Below are positions 28,380 to 35,238 of a stretch of DNA of 64,000 nt, piece by piece. Origin of the DNA: Streptomyces cellulosae (lineage in GTDB: Bacteria > Actinomycetota > Actinomycetes > Streptomycetales > Streptomycetaceae); assembly GCA_014655195.1 (NCBI GenBank), contig BNBH01000015.1, positions 145,243-209,242 of the forward strand. Direction: 5' to 3'. The translations under genes were made by a program, and so were the position numbers. Position 1 is the stretch's first letter, and every line of letters starts with the position of its first letter. The notes below the pieces were generated by a model that was not told where the DNA came from, did not search any database, and was given only the letters and a program-made list of their open reading frames with translations.

Positions 28380-28693
28380 GGACGGCAGTAACTGACGGCA
28401 ACGTCATCGGACAGGTGATGCTCAGGGCGGCAATCCGTCACCGTCGTCGGGCCGGGCGACGGCCTAGACCGGGTTGCGTCGATCGGTGCTGAGAGGATCG
28501 CTGGCGTCGTGGTAAGGGCGACGCCGTACACGACACGGCGGTTGGTAACGCCGATGTGGAGATCTCCGCAGCGCTCTTTGATGACAACAAGTTGGAGGTC
28601 TCGTTCGAGAAGGAGAGTGGTGGCCGAATGTCTTAGGCCATGGAAGGAGACGCGGTGGAGCCTGGTGCCTCGACCACGGTAGGCAGTTCGGCC
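28380..28693 (-). pseudogene. Tyrosine recombinase (integrase) C-terminal relic
   Basis: Read on the minus strand, 28642 downward gives HGLRHSATTLLLERDLQLVV, the C-terminal Arg-His box of tyrosine integrases, then IKERCGDLHIGVTNRRVVYG where intact enzymes have a GHxxIGVTxxVYxHV pattern. The final catalytic Tyr region is degraded (VVYGVAL), no N-terminal catalytic domain can be found upstream, and the frame runs on past the expected end to 28112 without a stop. It is therefore a decayed fragment. It lies immediately downstream of the RHS-immunity pair and hints that the island once sat in or beside an integrative element. Confidence 0.7.
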
Positions 28694-29041
28694 GGACGCA
28701 GCGCAGTGCCGGGGCGGGGACCGCCTCCGAAGTCGGGAAGCTGTGTTGGTGCCCCGTCAAGGTGTGCGGTGATGCGACGGTGGGTCAGGAGGGCGGGGTG
28801 ACGTGGGCCAACCCCAGGAGCGGGAGCGGAACGTCGGTGGCCAGGCAAGCCCGGCCGTAGTTCCCAGTCAGTAGTGGCCCAACCAGCAAGACACCCGGCA
28901 TCAGAAAGCGGCCTCTGGCCCATCCTCGGTTGCTCCTACACTTCACCCCGCCACCGCTCCGTCCTCGACAATTGGCGACTTCCTTCGATGATGCAGGCCA
29001 GGCGCCTGTACGGCGCCCGGCCCTGGTCGGCCAACTGGAAA
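28694..29041. other. Non-coding stretch, nothing recognised
   Basis: About 350 bp between the integrase relic and the small secreted gene. Short frames on both strands show no protein motif. It may be further decayed mobile DNA. Confidence 0.4.
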
Positions 29042-29521
29042 TCAGTCGAACACGAACGGCCCCGGTGCCTGCGGCCCCGTTGCCGTGCAGGTGATCGTGA
29101 TGAAGCCGAAGGCCGTCACCTTGAGGGTGCCGCCGTAGGCCTCCAGGCTGTCGCCGGAGGCGACCGTGCCGGAGAGGGGGCCCACCTCGAGGGCGTCGCC
29201 CGTGGACATCGCCGGGTTCTTGGTGCCCTTGAAGGTGACCGTGCCGCCGTCCTCCTTCACCATCGTCAGCTCCGAGACCAGGGAGTCCTGGCCGAGGGAG
29301 ACCGGCGCGGTGACCGACGAGGTGTGCAGCGTGATCGTCGCGGACGTGCCGCTCTGGGTGGCGGTGAGGGTGGCGTCACCGCCGCCGTAGCTGCCGCAGT
29401 CGGCGTTGACAGTCGCCGTTCCGGGGTCGACGGCGGCGGCGGTGGGGGCGAACGCCAGGCCGCAGACGGCCAGTGCGCCCGCGGCCAGGGACAGACCTGT
29501 TCCGAATCGCTTGCCTCTCAT
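29042..29521 (-). CDS. Small secreted protein of unknown function
   Basis: A 159-residue exported protein. MRGKRFGTGLSLAAGALAV plus the following AFAPTAAA form a clear Sec signal peptide with an AxA cleavage site near residue 34. The mature part is Thr/Gly/Ser-rich and beta-strand-like, with two Cys residues (about 42 and 145) that could form a disulfide. I recognise no family. GGGAGCCGG upstream of ATG 29521 gives a usable ribosome site. Confidence 0.78.
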   Translation of the reverse strand: MRGKRFGTGLSLAAGALAVCGLAFAPTAAAVDPGTATVNADCGSYGGGDATLTATQSGTSATITLHTSSVTAPVSLGQDSLVSELTMVKEDGGTVTFKGTKNPAMSTGDALEVGPLSGTVASGDSLEAYGGTLKVTAFGFITITCTATGPQAPGPFVFD

Positions 29522-29665
29522 GGGATTCCGGCTCCCTTTCGTGTGGGGGGCAATTGGGGGTCCGGACCCGCTGCGTGTCCATTGATGCGCGGGAGGCGCC
29601 GCACGACAAGGTGGAGATCTGGCCTAATTACCGGAGGTAACAGCGGTGGGGTGCGAGCGGGCTCC

Positions 29666-30019
29666 TCAGCCCGCCGTGACCGTCTCCCGCACCGTGCCGT
29701 CCGGCCCGGCCACCAGCACCGGCGTCTCCGCCCCGCCCAGGTCCCGCACGGCCGCGCGGTCCTCGTCGGAGGCCGACTCCGCCTCCGTCACGACCGCCGC
29801 CGCCTCCAGCGACGTCGCGCCGGACGCCACCGCCATCGCCACCGCCGTGCGCAGCGCGCTGAGCTTCAGCGAGTCCAGGGCGACGGTGCCGGCGGCGTAC
29901 GTCCGGCCGGTCTCGTCGCGTACGGCCGCGCCCTCGGGCACGCCGTTGCGGGCCCGGACGGAGCGGGCCAGGGTGACGATCTTGCGGTCCTCGGGATCGA
30001 GGTCGGGAGTCTCGGTCAT
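29666..30019 (-). CDS. Cytidine-deaminase-like protein lacking catalytic motifs
   Basis: A 117-residue protein in the position where a cytidine deaminase gene normally precedes era. The N-terminal half follows the deaminase fold: EDRKIVTLARSVRARNG, TGRTYAAGTVALDS and LSALRTAVAMAVASGA. However, the (H/C)AE zinc/proton-shuttle motif is replaced by SALRTA, and no PCxxC pair exists further on. It is therefore probably not an active deaminase. ATG 30019 starts 20 bp after the broken MmcQ/YjbR fragment, and the gene would have been in the phoH-ybeY-CBS operon before the integration described below. Confidence 0.75.
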   Translation of the reverse strand: MTETPDLDPEDRKIVTLARSVRARNGVPEGAAVRDETGRTYAAGTVALDSLKLSALRTAVAMAVASGATSLEAAAVVTEAESASDEDRAAVRDLGGAETPVLVAGPDGTVRETVTAG

Positions 30020-30039
30020 GATCCGAGCATAAGGGGGCG

Positions 30040-30332
30040 CTACGGGCGGTCGAGGCGCAGGCGGGCAGCTCGCGGGAGGCCTGCCACGACCAGGTCGTAG
30101 GAGTCCTCCACCAGCTCCCTGACCAGGCGGTCCGGGAGAGCGCCGGCGGGTCCGCCGGACACCGTCACCGTGTTCCAGTGGCGTTTGTTCATGTGCCAGC
30201 CCGGGACGACGAGGTCCGGGTGTGCGGCGCGCAGGCGGATCGCGTCGTCCGGGTCGCACTTGAGGTTGGCCTTGAGCGGGCGCGCGCCAAGGTCCGTCAG
30301 GGCGAACATCGCCCCAGCGCCTTGAAGACCGA
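30040..30332 (-). pseudogene. C-terminal fragment of MmcQ/YjbR-family gene split by integration
   Basis: The frame encodes MFALTDLGARPLKANLKCDP and VVPGWHMNKRHWNTVTV, the conserved C-terminal two thirds of the MmcQ/YjbR (CyaY-like) family. The first about 40 residues are missing; they lie at 32107-32185, on the far side of the serine-integrase element. Rejoining the halves gives FNPDTSVFK as expected, but only 23 nt separate the join from the MFAL codon, so one base is missing and the rejoined gene would still be frameshifted. The open frame starting at 30348 begins in element sequence and is not a native start. Confidence 0.8.
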
Positions 30333-30341
30333 GGTCTTCAA
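30322..30341. other. attL junction of serine-integrase element
   Basis: TTGAAGACC and GGTCTTCAA form a perfect 9-bp inverted repeat around a central GA (30331-30332). The left arm is MmcQ/YjbR coding sequence and the right arm is element sequence running up to the integrase start. The symmetry around a dinucleotide fits a large-serine-recombinase crossover site. Confidence 0.7.
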
Positions 30342-30362
30342 CTTGCACCTAGACTCACATAT

Positions 30363-31874
30363 GTGACGAGAAGCCGAGCGAGCCTGTACGTACGCCTGTC
30401 TCGTCAGGCGACTGACAGCAACCTGTCCCTTGACGGCATGCGCGATGACCTCCGGGACCTCTGCCAGCGGGAGGGACTGACAGAGGTTGCCCTACACGTA
30501 GACGATGGTTTGTCCGGTGAGTACCGGGACCGCCCCGCCTTCGCCGAGTGGCTGGCCGATGCCCGCAGCGGACGGGCCGATGTGCTGCTGACATGGGCTG
30601 TGGACCGGCTCACCCGTGAAGGGCTGAACGTAGCTGCGCAACTGCTGGACGTAGTCGAGGGCAAGGACCCCGAAACCGGCCGACAGATCTCCCGCCCGGT
30701 CCGCTTGCTGGACATCAAGGGCCTGGACTCCGAGCACGGGGAGACGTTCCGGCTTCGCTTCGTGCTGCAAGCTGAGATTGCCCGCGCGGAGCGGGAGCGC
30801 ATGCGGGAGCGCGCTAAGACAGCACACCGCCGACTGTCACAGGCTGGCCGGTACCGGGGCGGGGCTGCGCCTTACGGCTATCGCGCCGTGGATGCGCCGG
30901 ACGGCAAGGGGAAGACACTGGAGATCGACCAGCGCGAGGCGGAAGCCATCCGTGAGTGCGTTGACCGGGTACTGAACGGCAACACCCTGAACCGTGTTGC
31001 CCGTTGGCTGAACGATCAGGGCTACAAGCCTCGCCGTGCGGCCCAATGGTCCCGTGCGGCTCTCGTCAGCGTGCTGGTGGGTGATGCCATCCTCGGACGC
31101 GTCTCGCGCGGCGGGAAGCCCGTACGCGACAGTGAAGGGGAGATCCTCGCGCCGTTCCCTGCCATCGTCACAGAGGCGGAATCAACGGCACTGCGAGCGG
31201 CATGCAACCCAGGCGGGGAGCGCAAGACGCCTATGGGTCGCCAGCCGTCGCGCCTACTGTCTGGCCTGCTCACGTGCTGGTCATGCGGAACGAAGCTCAC
31301 CGTTTGGCGTCGCACCGGCAAGGCCGCCGCCTATCGCTGCGCTTCACGGTCTCAAGGGCTGCCGTGCGCCGGGAGCGCCACTGTCGGTGCCGAGACGATC
31401 GAGGAGCACGTAACGGCCCTGTACTTGGGGGAAGTTGGAGACATGCCGCTGCTGCATGAGCGGGTGATCGTGGAAGGCGTCGACGAGTTGACGGCCGTGG
31501 ACGCTGACATTGCCGACATCATGGCTCAGGTAGCCACGCAGGCGACGGCTTCACTGTTCGAGCGGCTGACTGCACTACAGGCCCGACGGGCAGCATTGGA
31601 AAGCAAGCCGCCGACACAGCGCGTAGAGATCGTGGACACCGGCCAGACAATCGCTGAGTGGTGGGAGGGCGCACACCTTGACGACCGGCGGGACACGCTG
31701 GCCGGACACTTCGAACAGCTGACCTTGGAACCAGGCAAGCGTGGTCAGCGGACCTTCGACCCCGGCCGGTTGGCCGTGACGCTGACTCGCAAGCTGCCGG
31801 ACCGTGCGGAGGTAGCCGAGATGGGCGCACGCGCCGGACAACACAAGGGCCGGCGGCTGGAGTACGACATGTAA
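30363..31874 (+). CDS. Large serine recombinase (integrase)
   Basis: A 503-residue site-specific integrase. The resolvase domain (about 1-150) starts MTRSRASLYVRLSRQ with the catalytic Ser13, and has VDDGLSGEYRDRPAF and TWAVDRLTREG. The recombinase DNA-binding domain (about 165-275) includes GGAAPYGYRA. A zinc ribbon (about 300-335) has CWSCG and two later Cys, followed by a coiled-coil region (about 375-415) as in phiC31-type integrases. The GTG start at 30363 is only 30 bp from the attL core and has no clear ribosome site in the integrated state. In the circular form it would overlap the stop codon of the small ORF now at 31956. Confidence 0.95.
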   Translation: MTRSRASLYVRLSRQATDSNLSLDGMRDDLRDLCQREGLTEVALHVDDGLSGEYRDRPAFAEWLADARSGRADVLLTWAVDRLTREGLNVAAQLLDVVEGKDPETGRQISRPVRLLDIKGLDSEHGETFRLRFVLQAEIARAERERMRERAKTAHRRLSQAGRYRGGAAPYGYRAVDAPDGKGKTLEIDQREAEAIRECVDRVLNGNTLNRVARWLNDQGYKPRRAAQWSRAALVSVLVGDAILGRVSRGGKPVRDSEGEILAPFPAIVTEAESTALRAACNPGGERKTPMGRQPSRLLSGLLTCWSCGTKLTVWRRTGKAAAYRCASRSQGLPCAGSATVGAETIEEHVTALYLGEVGDMPLLHERVIVEGVDELTAVDADIADIMAQVATQATASLFERLTALQARRAALESKPPTQRVEIVDTGQTIAEWWEGAHLDDRRDTLAGHFEQLTLEPGKRGQRTFDPGRLAVTLTRKLPDRAEVAEMGARAGQHKGRRLEYDM

Positions 31875-31903
31875 GCGCCCCTGAGCAGCGCGCAGACACA
31901 ACA

Positions 31904-31938
31904 GGGTCCGTCCTTACATCACGTCGGGGCGGGCCTTT
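31904..31938 (+). terminator. Integrase terminator
   Basis: GGTCCGTCC (31905-31913) pairs with GGGCGGGCC (31927-31935) through nine positions including two G-T pairs, with TTT following. It lies 30 bp after the integrase stop codon. Confidence 0.65.
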
Positions 31939-31955
31939 CGCATGTCCGCCGACCG

Positions 31956-32107
31956 ATGCCACCCCAGAGGCCTCAGAAGGGCCCTGAGTGCCCCTGTTGC
32001 GGCGTCGGCGTCCCTGGCCGGCCCCCCTCGCATCCGGCGAGCGCGGGAACGACCCGCAGAGCGGCGTACAGCGATCCGGGCCGATGGCACGTCGAGTGCT
32101 ATTGCGA
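31956..32107 (+). CDS. Small Cys-containing ORF truncated by integration at attR
   Basis: An ATG frame encoding PECPCCGVGVPGRPP and YSDPGRWHVECYC, with paired cysteines suggesting a small zinc-binding protein. In the chromosome it runs across attR into antisense MmcQ/CBS sequence and has no natural end until 32438. If the two element ends are joined at the GA cores, the frame continues as EVFNLHLDSHM and stops at a TGA overlapping the integrase GTG in GTGA, giving 61 residues. That coupling makes it a likely real gene of the circular form. No database family is recognised. Confidence 0.5.
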
Positions 32108-32116
32108 CGTGTCCGG
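32097..32116. other. attR junction of serine-integrase element
   Basis: The element-side arm GTGCTATTGC meets CGTGTCCGGG of the MmcQ/YjbR gene around a GA at 32106-32107. Together with attL this predicts attB as TTGAAGACC-GA-CGTGTCCGG and attP as GCTATTGC-GA-GGTCTTCAA, sharing only CGA at the crossover. Confidence 0.65.
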
Positions 32117-32185
32117 GTTGAAGGGGAACTCCTCCACCGCCGCGTTGAAGGACAGGCAGAGGGCGCGCAGCCGCTGCGGGGTCAC
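32107..32185 (-). pseudogene. N-terminal fragment of MmcQ/YjbR-family gene
   Basis: The GTG at 32185 overlaps the TGA of the CBS-domain gene in GTGA and encodes VTPQRLRALCLSFNAAVEEF then PFNPDTS, the family N-terminus. It stops shortly inside the element (TAG at 32101-32099). The remaining two thirds of the gene lie at 30040-30332. Confidence 0.8.
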
Positions 32186-33492
32186 TCCTGCGACTCCTCC
32201 TCGCCGGCCGGCGGCTTCGCCGGGCCCACCGGTTCCACCAGCACCGTCACGATCTTGTTCCGGCGTCCGGCCGCCGCCTCCGCCGTCAGGCGCAGCTCGC
32301 GGCCGTCCGGCAGTTCGACGACCGAGGACGCGCCCGCGATCGGCACCCGGCCCAGCCGCTTGGCGAGCAGTCCGCCGACGGTCTCCACGTCCTCGTCGTC
32401 GAACTCCTCGATCCCGTACAGCTCGCCGAGGTCCGTGATGTCGAGGCGCGCGGTGACCCGGTGGCGGCCCTCGCCGAGGTCCTCGACCGGGGGCAGTTCG
32501 CGGTCGTACTCGTCGGTGATCTCGCCGACGATCTCCTCGAGGATGTCCTCGATGGTGACGATGCCCGCGGTGCCGCCGTACTCGTCGACGGCGACGGCGA
32601 CGTGGTTGCGCTCCTTCTGCATCTCGCGCAGCAGGTCGCCGGCGTTCTTGGTGTCGGGCACGAAGAACACGGGCCGCATCGCCGTGGACACCAGGTCGTT
32701 CTCCGCGTCGCGGCTGATGTGCGTCTTGCGGGCCAGGTCCTTGAGGTAGACGATCCCGACGATGTCGTCCTCGCTCTCGCCGGTCACCGGGATGCGGGAG
32801 AACCCGGAGCGCAGGGCGAGGGTCAGGGCCTGCCGGATGGTCTTGTACCGCTCGATGACCACCAGGTCGGTGCGCGGCACCATGACCTCCCGCACCAGGG
32901 TGTCGCCCAGCTCGAAGACGGAGTGCACCATGCGGCGCTCCTCGTCCTCGATCAGCGACTCCGCCTCCGCCAGGTCCACCAGCGCACGCAGTTCCGCCTC
33001 GGAGGCGAACGGGCCGTGCCGGAAGCCCTTGCCGGGGGTGAGGGCATTGCCGATGAGGATCAGCAGCGAGGGGATGGGGCCCATGACCCGCGCCAGCGGC
33101 ACCAGCACGTACGCGGCGATCGTGGCCGTGTTCAGCGGGTGCTGGCGGCCGATGGTGCGCGGGGAGACGCCGACGGCGACGTACGACACGAGGACCATGA
33201 TGGCGATGGCGATCAGCAGCGCCTCGGCCGTGCCGTCGAACTCGCGCAGGCTGCCGTAGGTGATCAGCGAGGCGGCGGACATCTCGCAGATGATGCGGAC
33301 CAGCAGCGCCACGTTGAGGTAGCGGGTGGGGTCGGCGGCGATCCGGGCGAGCTTGGCGCTGCCCCGGCGGCCCGACCGTACGGCCTCCTCGGCGCGGAAG
33401 CTGGAGACGCGCGCGATGCCGGCCTCGGCGCAGGCGGCGAGCCAGGCCACGACGACGAGCGCGAGCGCCCCCAGGACGAGGGCGGCGCTCAT
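32182..33492 (-). CDS. CNNM/CorC-type membrane protein with CBS domains
   Basis: A 436-residue hemolysin-C/CorC-like protein. The N-terminal DUF21/CNNM transmembrane domain (about 1-150) has three or four helices. Paired CBS domains (about 190-315) include MVPRTDLVVI and VDEYGGTAGIVTIEDILEEI, and a CorC/HlyC C-terminal domain ends the protein. It probably acts in Mg2+ or other cation transport. The ATG overlaps the ybeY stop in ATGA, and the stop overlaps the MmcQ/YjbR GTG, so it sits mid-operon. Confidence 0.93.
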   Translation of the reverse strand: MSAALVLGALALVVVAWLAACAEAGIARVSSFRAEEAVRSGRRGSAKLARIAADPTRYLNVALLVRIICEMSAASLITYGSLREFDGTAEALLIAIAIMVLVSYVAVGVSPRTIGRQHPLNTATIAAYVLVPLARVMGPIPSLLILIGNALTPGKGFRHGPFASEAELRALVDLAEAESLIEDEERRMVHSVFELGDTLVREVMVPRTDLVVIERYKTIRQALTLALRSGFSRIPVTGESEDDIVGIVYLKDLARKTHISRDAENDLVSTAMRPVFFVPDTKNAGDLLREMQKERNHVAVAVDEYGGTAGIVTIEDILEEIVGEITDEYDRELPPVEDLGEGRHRVTARLDITDLGELYGIEEFDDEDVETVGGLLAKRLGRVPIAGASSVVELPDGRELRLTAEAAAGRRNKIVTVLVEPVGPAKPPAGEEESQE

Positions 33493-33986
33493 GACACGGT
33501 CGGGGCCGGGGACGGGCCGGTGAGGCCCCTCTCCGCGCGCCAGCCGTCCACGATGGCGGCCTGGAGGCCGAACATCTCGGCCTTCTCGTCCGGCTCCTCG
33601 TGGTCGTAGCCGAGCAGGTGCAGCACACCGTGGACGGTGAGCAGCTGCAGCTCCTCGTCCATGGTGTGCTTCGTGGGCGCCTCGGCGCCCTGCCTGGCGG
33701 CGACCTCGGGGCAGAGCACGATGTCGCCGAGAAGCCCCTGCGGGGGCTCGTCGTCGTCCTTGGACGGGGGCCGCAGCTCGTCCATGGGGAAGGACATGAC
33801 GTCCGTGGGCCCGGGCAGGTCCATCCACTGGATGTGCAGCTGCTCCATGGCGCCCGCGTCCACCACGATCACCGAGAGCTCGGAGAGCGGGTGGATGCGC
33901 ATCCGGGCCAGTGCGTAGCGGGCGATGTCGAGGATCGCCTGCTCGTCGACCTCGGTGCCGGACTCGTTGTTGACGTCGATCGACAT
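33489..33986 (-). CDS. ybeY: Endoribonuclease YbeY (rRNA maturation factor)
   Basis: A 165-residue zinc-dependent RNase for 16S rRNA 3'-end processing and ribosome quality control. The signature HGVLHLLGYDH (three zinc-binding His) lies near residue 120. DVMSFPMDE around residue 62 is also characteristic. It starts 12 bp after the phoH stop codon and overlaps the CBS gene by four bases. Confidence 0.96.
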   Translation of the reverse strand: MSIDVNNESGTEVDEQAILDIARYALARMRIHPLSELSVIVVDAGAMEQLHIQWMDLPGPTDVMSFPMDELRPPSKDDDEPPQGLLGDIVLCPEVAARQGAEAPTKHTMDEELQLLTVHGVLHLLGYDHEEPDEKAEMFGLQAAIVDGWRAERGLTGPSPAPTVS

Positions 33987-33998
33987 CTGGTGCTCGGT

Positions 33999-35069
33999 CT
34001 ACTTCCCCTTGTGGCCGGACCGGTTCCGGCCACCCTTGTGGGTGCCGTTCTCGGTGCCGTGCCGGCTGTCGTACTTCTCGTACGCGTCGACGATACGGCC
34101 CACCAGCTTGTGCCGGACGACGTCGTGGGACGACAGCCGGGAGAAGTGGACGTCGTCCACGCCCTCCAGGATGTCCTGGACCTGGCGCAGGCCGGACTTG
34201 GTGCCGTCGGGCAGGTCCACCTGCGTCACGTCACCCGTGATCACGATCTTCGAGTCGAAGCCGAGGCGGGTGAGGAACATCTTCATCTGTTCGGGGCTCG
34301 TGTTCTGGGCCTCGTCCAGGATGATGAAGGCGTCGTTGAGCGTGCGGCCGCGCATGTAAGCCAGCGGCGCGACCTCGATGGTGCCCGCGGCCATGAGCCG
34401 GGGGATCGAGTCGGGGTCGAGCATGTCGTGCAGCGCGTCGTACAGCGGGCGCAGGTACGGGTCGATCTTCTCGTAGAGCGTGCCCGGCAGGAAGCCGAGC
34501 CGCTCACCCGCCTCGACCGCCGGCCGGGTCAGGATGATGCGGTTGACCTGCTTGGACTGCAGGGCCTGCACCGCCTTCGCCATGGCCAGGTACGTCTTGC
34601 CGGTGCCGGCGGGGCCGATGCCGAAGACGATGGTGTGCTTGTCGATCGCGTCCACGTAGCGCTTCTGGTTGAGCGTCTTGGGGCGGATCGTGCGGCCGCG
34701 CGAGGACAGGATGTTCTGCGTGAGCACCTGGGCCGGGGTCTCCTGGCCGTCGCTCTCCCCGCTTTCGCTCGCCTTGAGCATGGCGATCGAGCGTTCCACT
34801 GCGTCCTCCGTCATCGGCTGCCCGGTGCGGAGCACCAGCATCATCTCGTCGAACACGCGCGAGATCAGGGCCACGTCCGTGGCGTCGCCGACCGCGCTGA
34901 TCTCGTTGCCCCGGACGTGGATGTCGGCCCCCGGGAAGGCCTTCTCGATCACACGCAGGAGGGCGTCGCCGGAACCCAGCACGGTCACCATGGGGTGCTG
35001 GGCGGGGACGGTGAACTGCACTCTCGCCTGCCCCTGCGCGGGGGTGTGAGCTGTGGGTGTCTGAGTCAT
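33999..35069 (-). CDS. phoH: PhoH-family ATPase
   Basis: A 356-residue cytoplasmic P-loop NTPase, probably an RNA helicase-like partner of YbeY. Walker A is GPAGTGKT (about residue 150) and Walker B is FIILDEAQN. TRPAVEAGERLGFLPG and the ITGDVTQVDLP motif are typical of PhoH. The N-terminal part carries the KH-like PhoH extension. ATG 35069 is chosen; a GTG at 35105 is in frame. It is the first gene of the phoH-ybeY-CBS-MmcQ operon. Confidence 0.94.
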   Translation of the reverse strand: MTQTPTAHTPAQGQARVQFTVPAQHPMVTVLGSGDALLRVIEKAFPGADIHVRGNEISAVGDATDVALISRVFDEMMLVLRTGQPMTEDAVERSIAMLKASESGESDGQETPAQVLTQNILSSRGRTIRPKTLNQKRYVDAIDKHTIVFGIGPAGTGKTYLAMAKAVQALQSKQVNRIILTRPAVEAGERLGFLPGTLYEKIDPYLRPLYDALHDMLDPDSIPRLMAAGTIEVAPLAYMRGRTLNDAFIILDEAQNTSPEQMKMFLTRLGFDSKIVITGDVTQVDLPDGTKSGLRQVQDILEGVDDVHFSRLSSHDVVRHKLVGRIVDAYEKYDSRHGTENGTHKGGRNRSGHKGK

Positions 35070-35238
35070 GGGCCGGCTCTGAGGCCTGCGGTTCCTCCTC
35101 GTCACGGCCGCGCAGCTGAGGGCGGCCTCGCGACTCCCAGGGTACGACGGCGGGGTGACAAGCCCGTAGGCCTTTTATCCGATCGGCGCGACCCCCGTGT
35201 CGAGCGGCACGTTCCTCACGCTCCTCTCCCGTGCCGGC

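Larger units (their letters stand above)
30331..32107. mobile_element. Minimal serine-integrase element (about 1.78 kb) inside MmcQ/YjbR gene
   Basis: The segment between the two GA cores interrupts a minus-strand MmcQ/YjbR gene: its N-terminal part abuts 32107 and its C-terminal part abuts 30331. The element holds one large serine recombinase, a terminator and a small ORF at the right end. No replication, transfer, capsid or cargo gene is visible. It inserts against the direction of the phoH-ybeY-CBS operon. Confidence 0.75.

Noticed and set aside
28493..28636. Plus-strand open segment reading ADVEISAALFDDNKLEVSFE
   Set aside because: It looks protein-like but has no start and is the exact antisense of the tyrosine-integrase relic, whose motifs explain the sequence better.
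28700..29041. Minus-strand open frame of 96 codons in the gap after the RHS island
   Set aside because: No ribosome site, no motif, and it overlaps the integrase relic in another frame.
31942..32105. Alternative ATG frame at 31942 in the right end of the serine element
   Set aside because: Arg/Ala-rich without motifs, and in the joined circular form it stops without coupling to the integrase, unlike the frame at 31956.
32107..32438. Chromosomal continuation of the 31956 ORF beyond attR
   Set aside because: It is antisense to the MmcQ/YjbR fragment and CBS gene and turns into Arg/Pro-rich shadow sequence.
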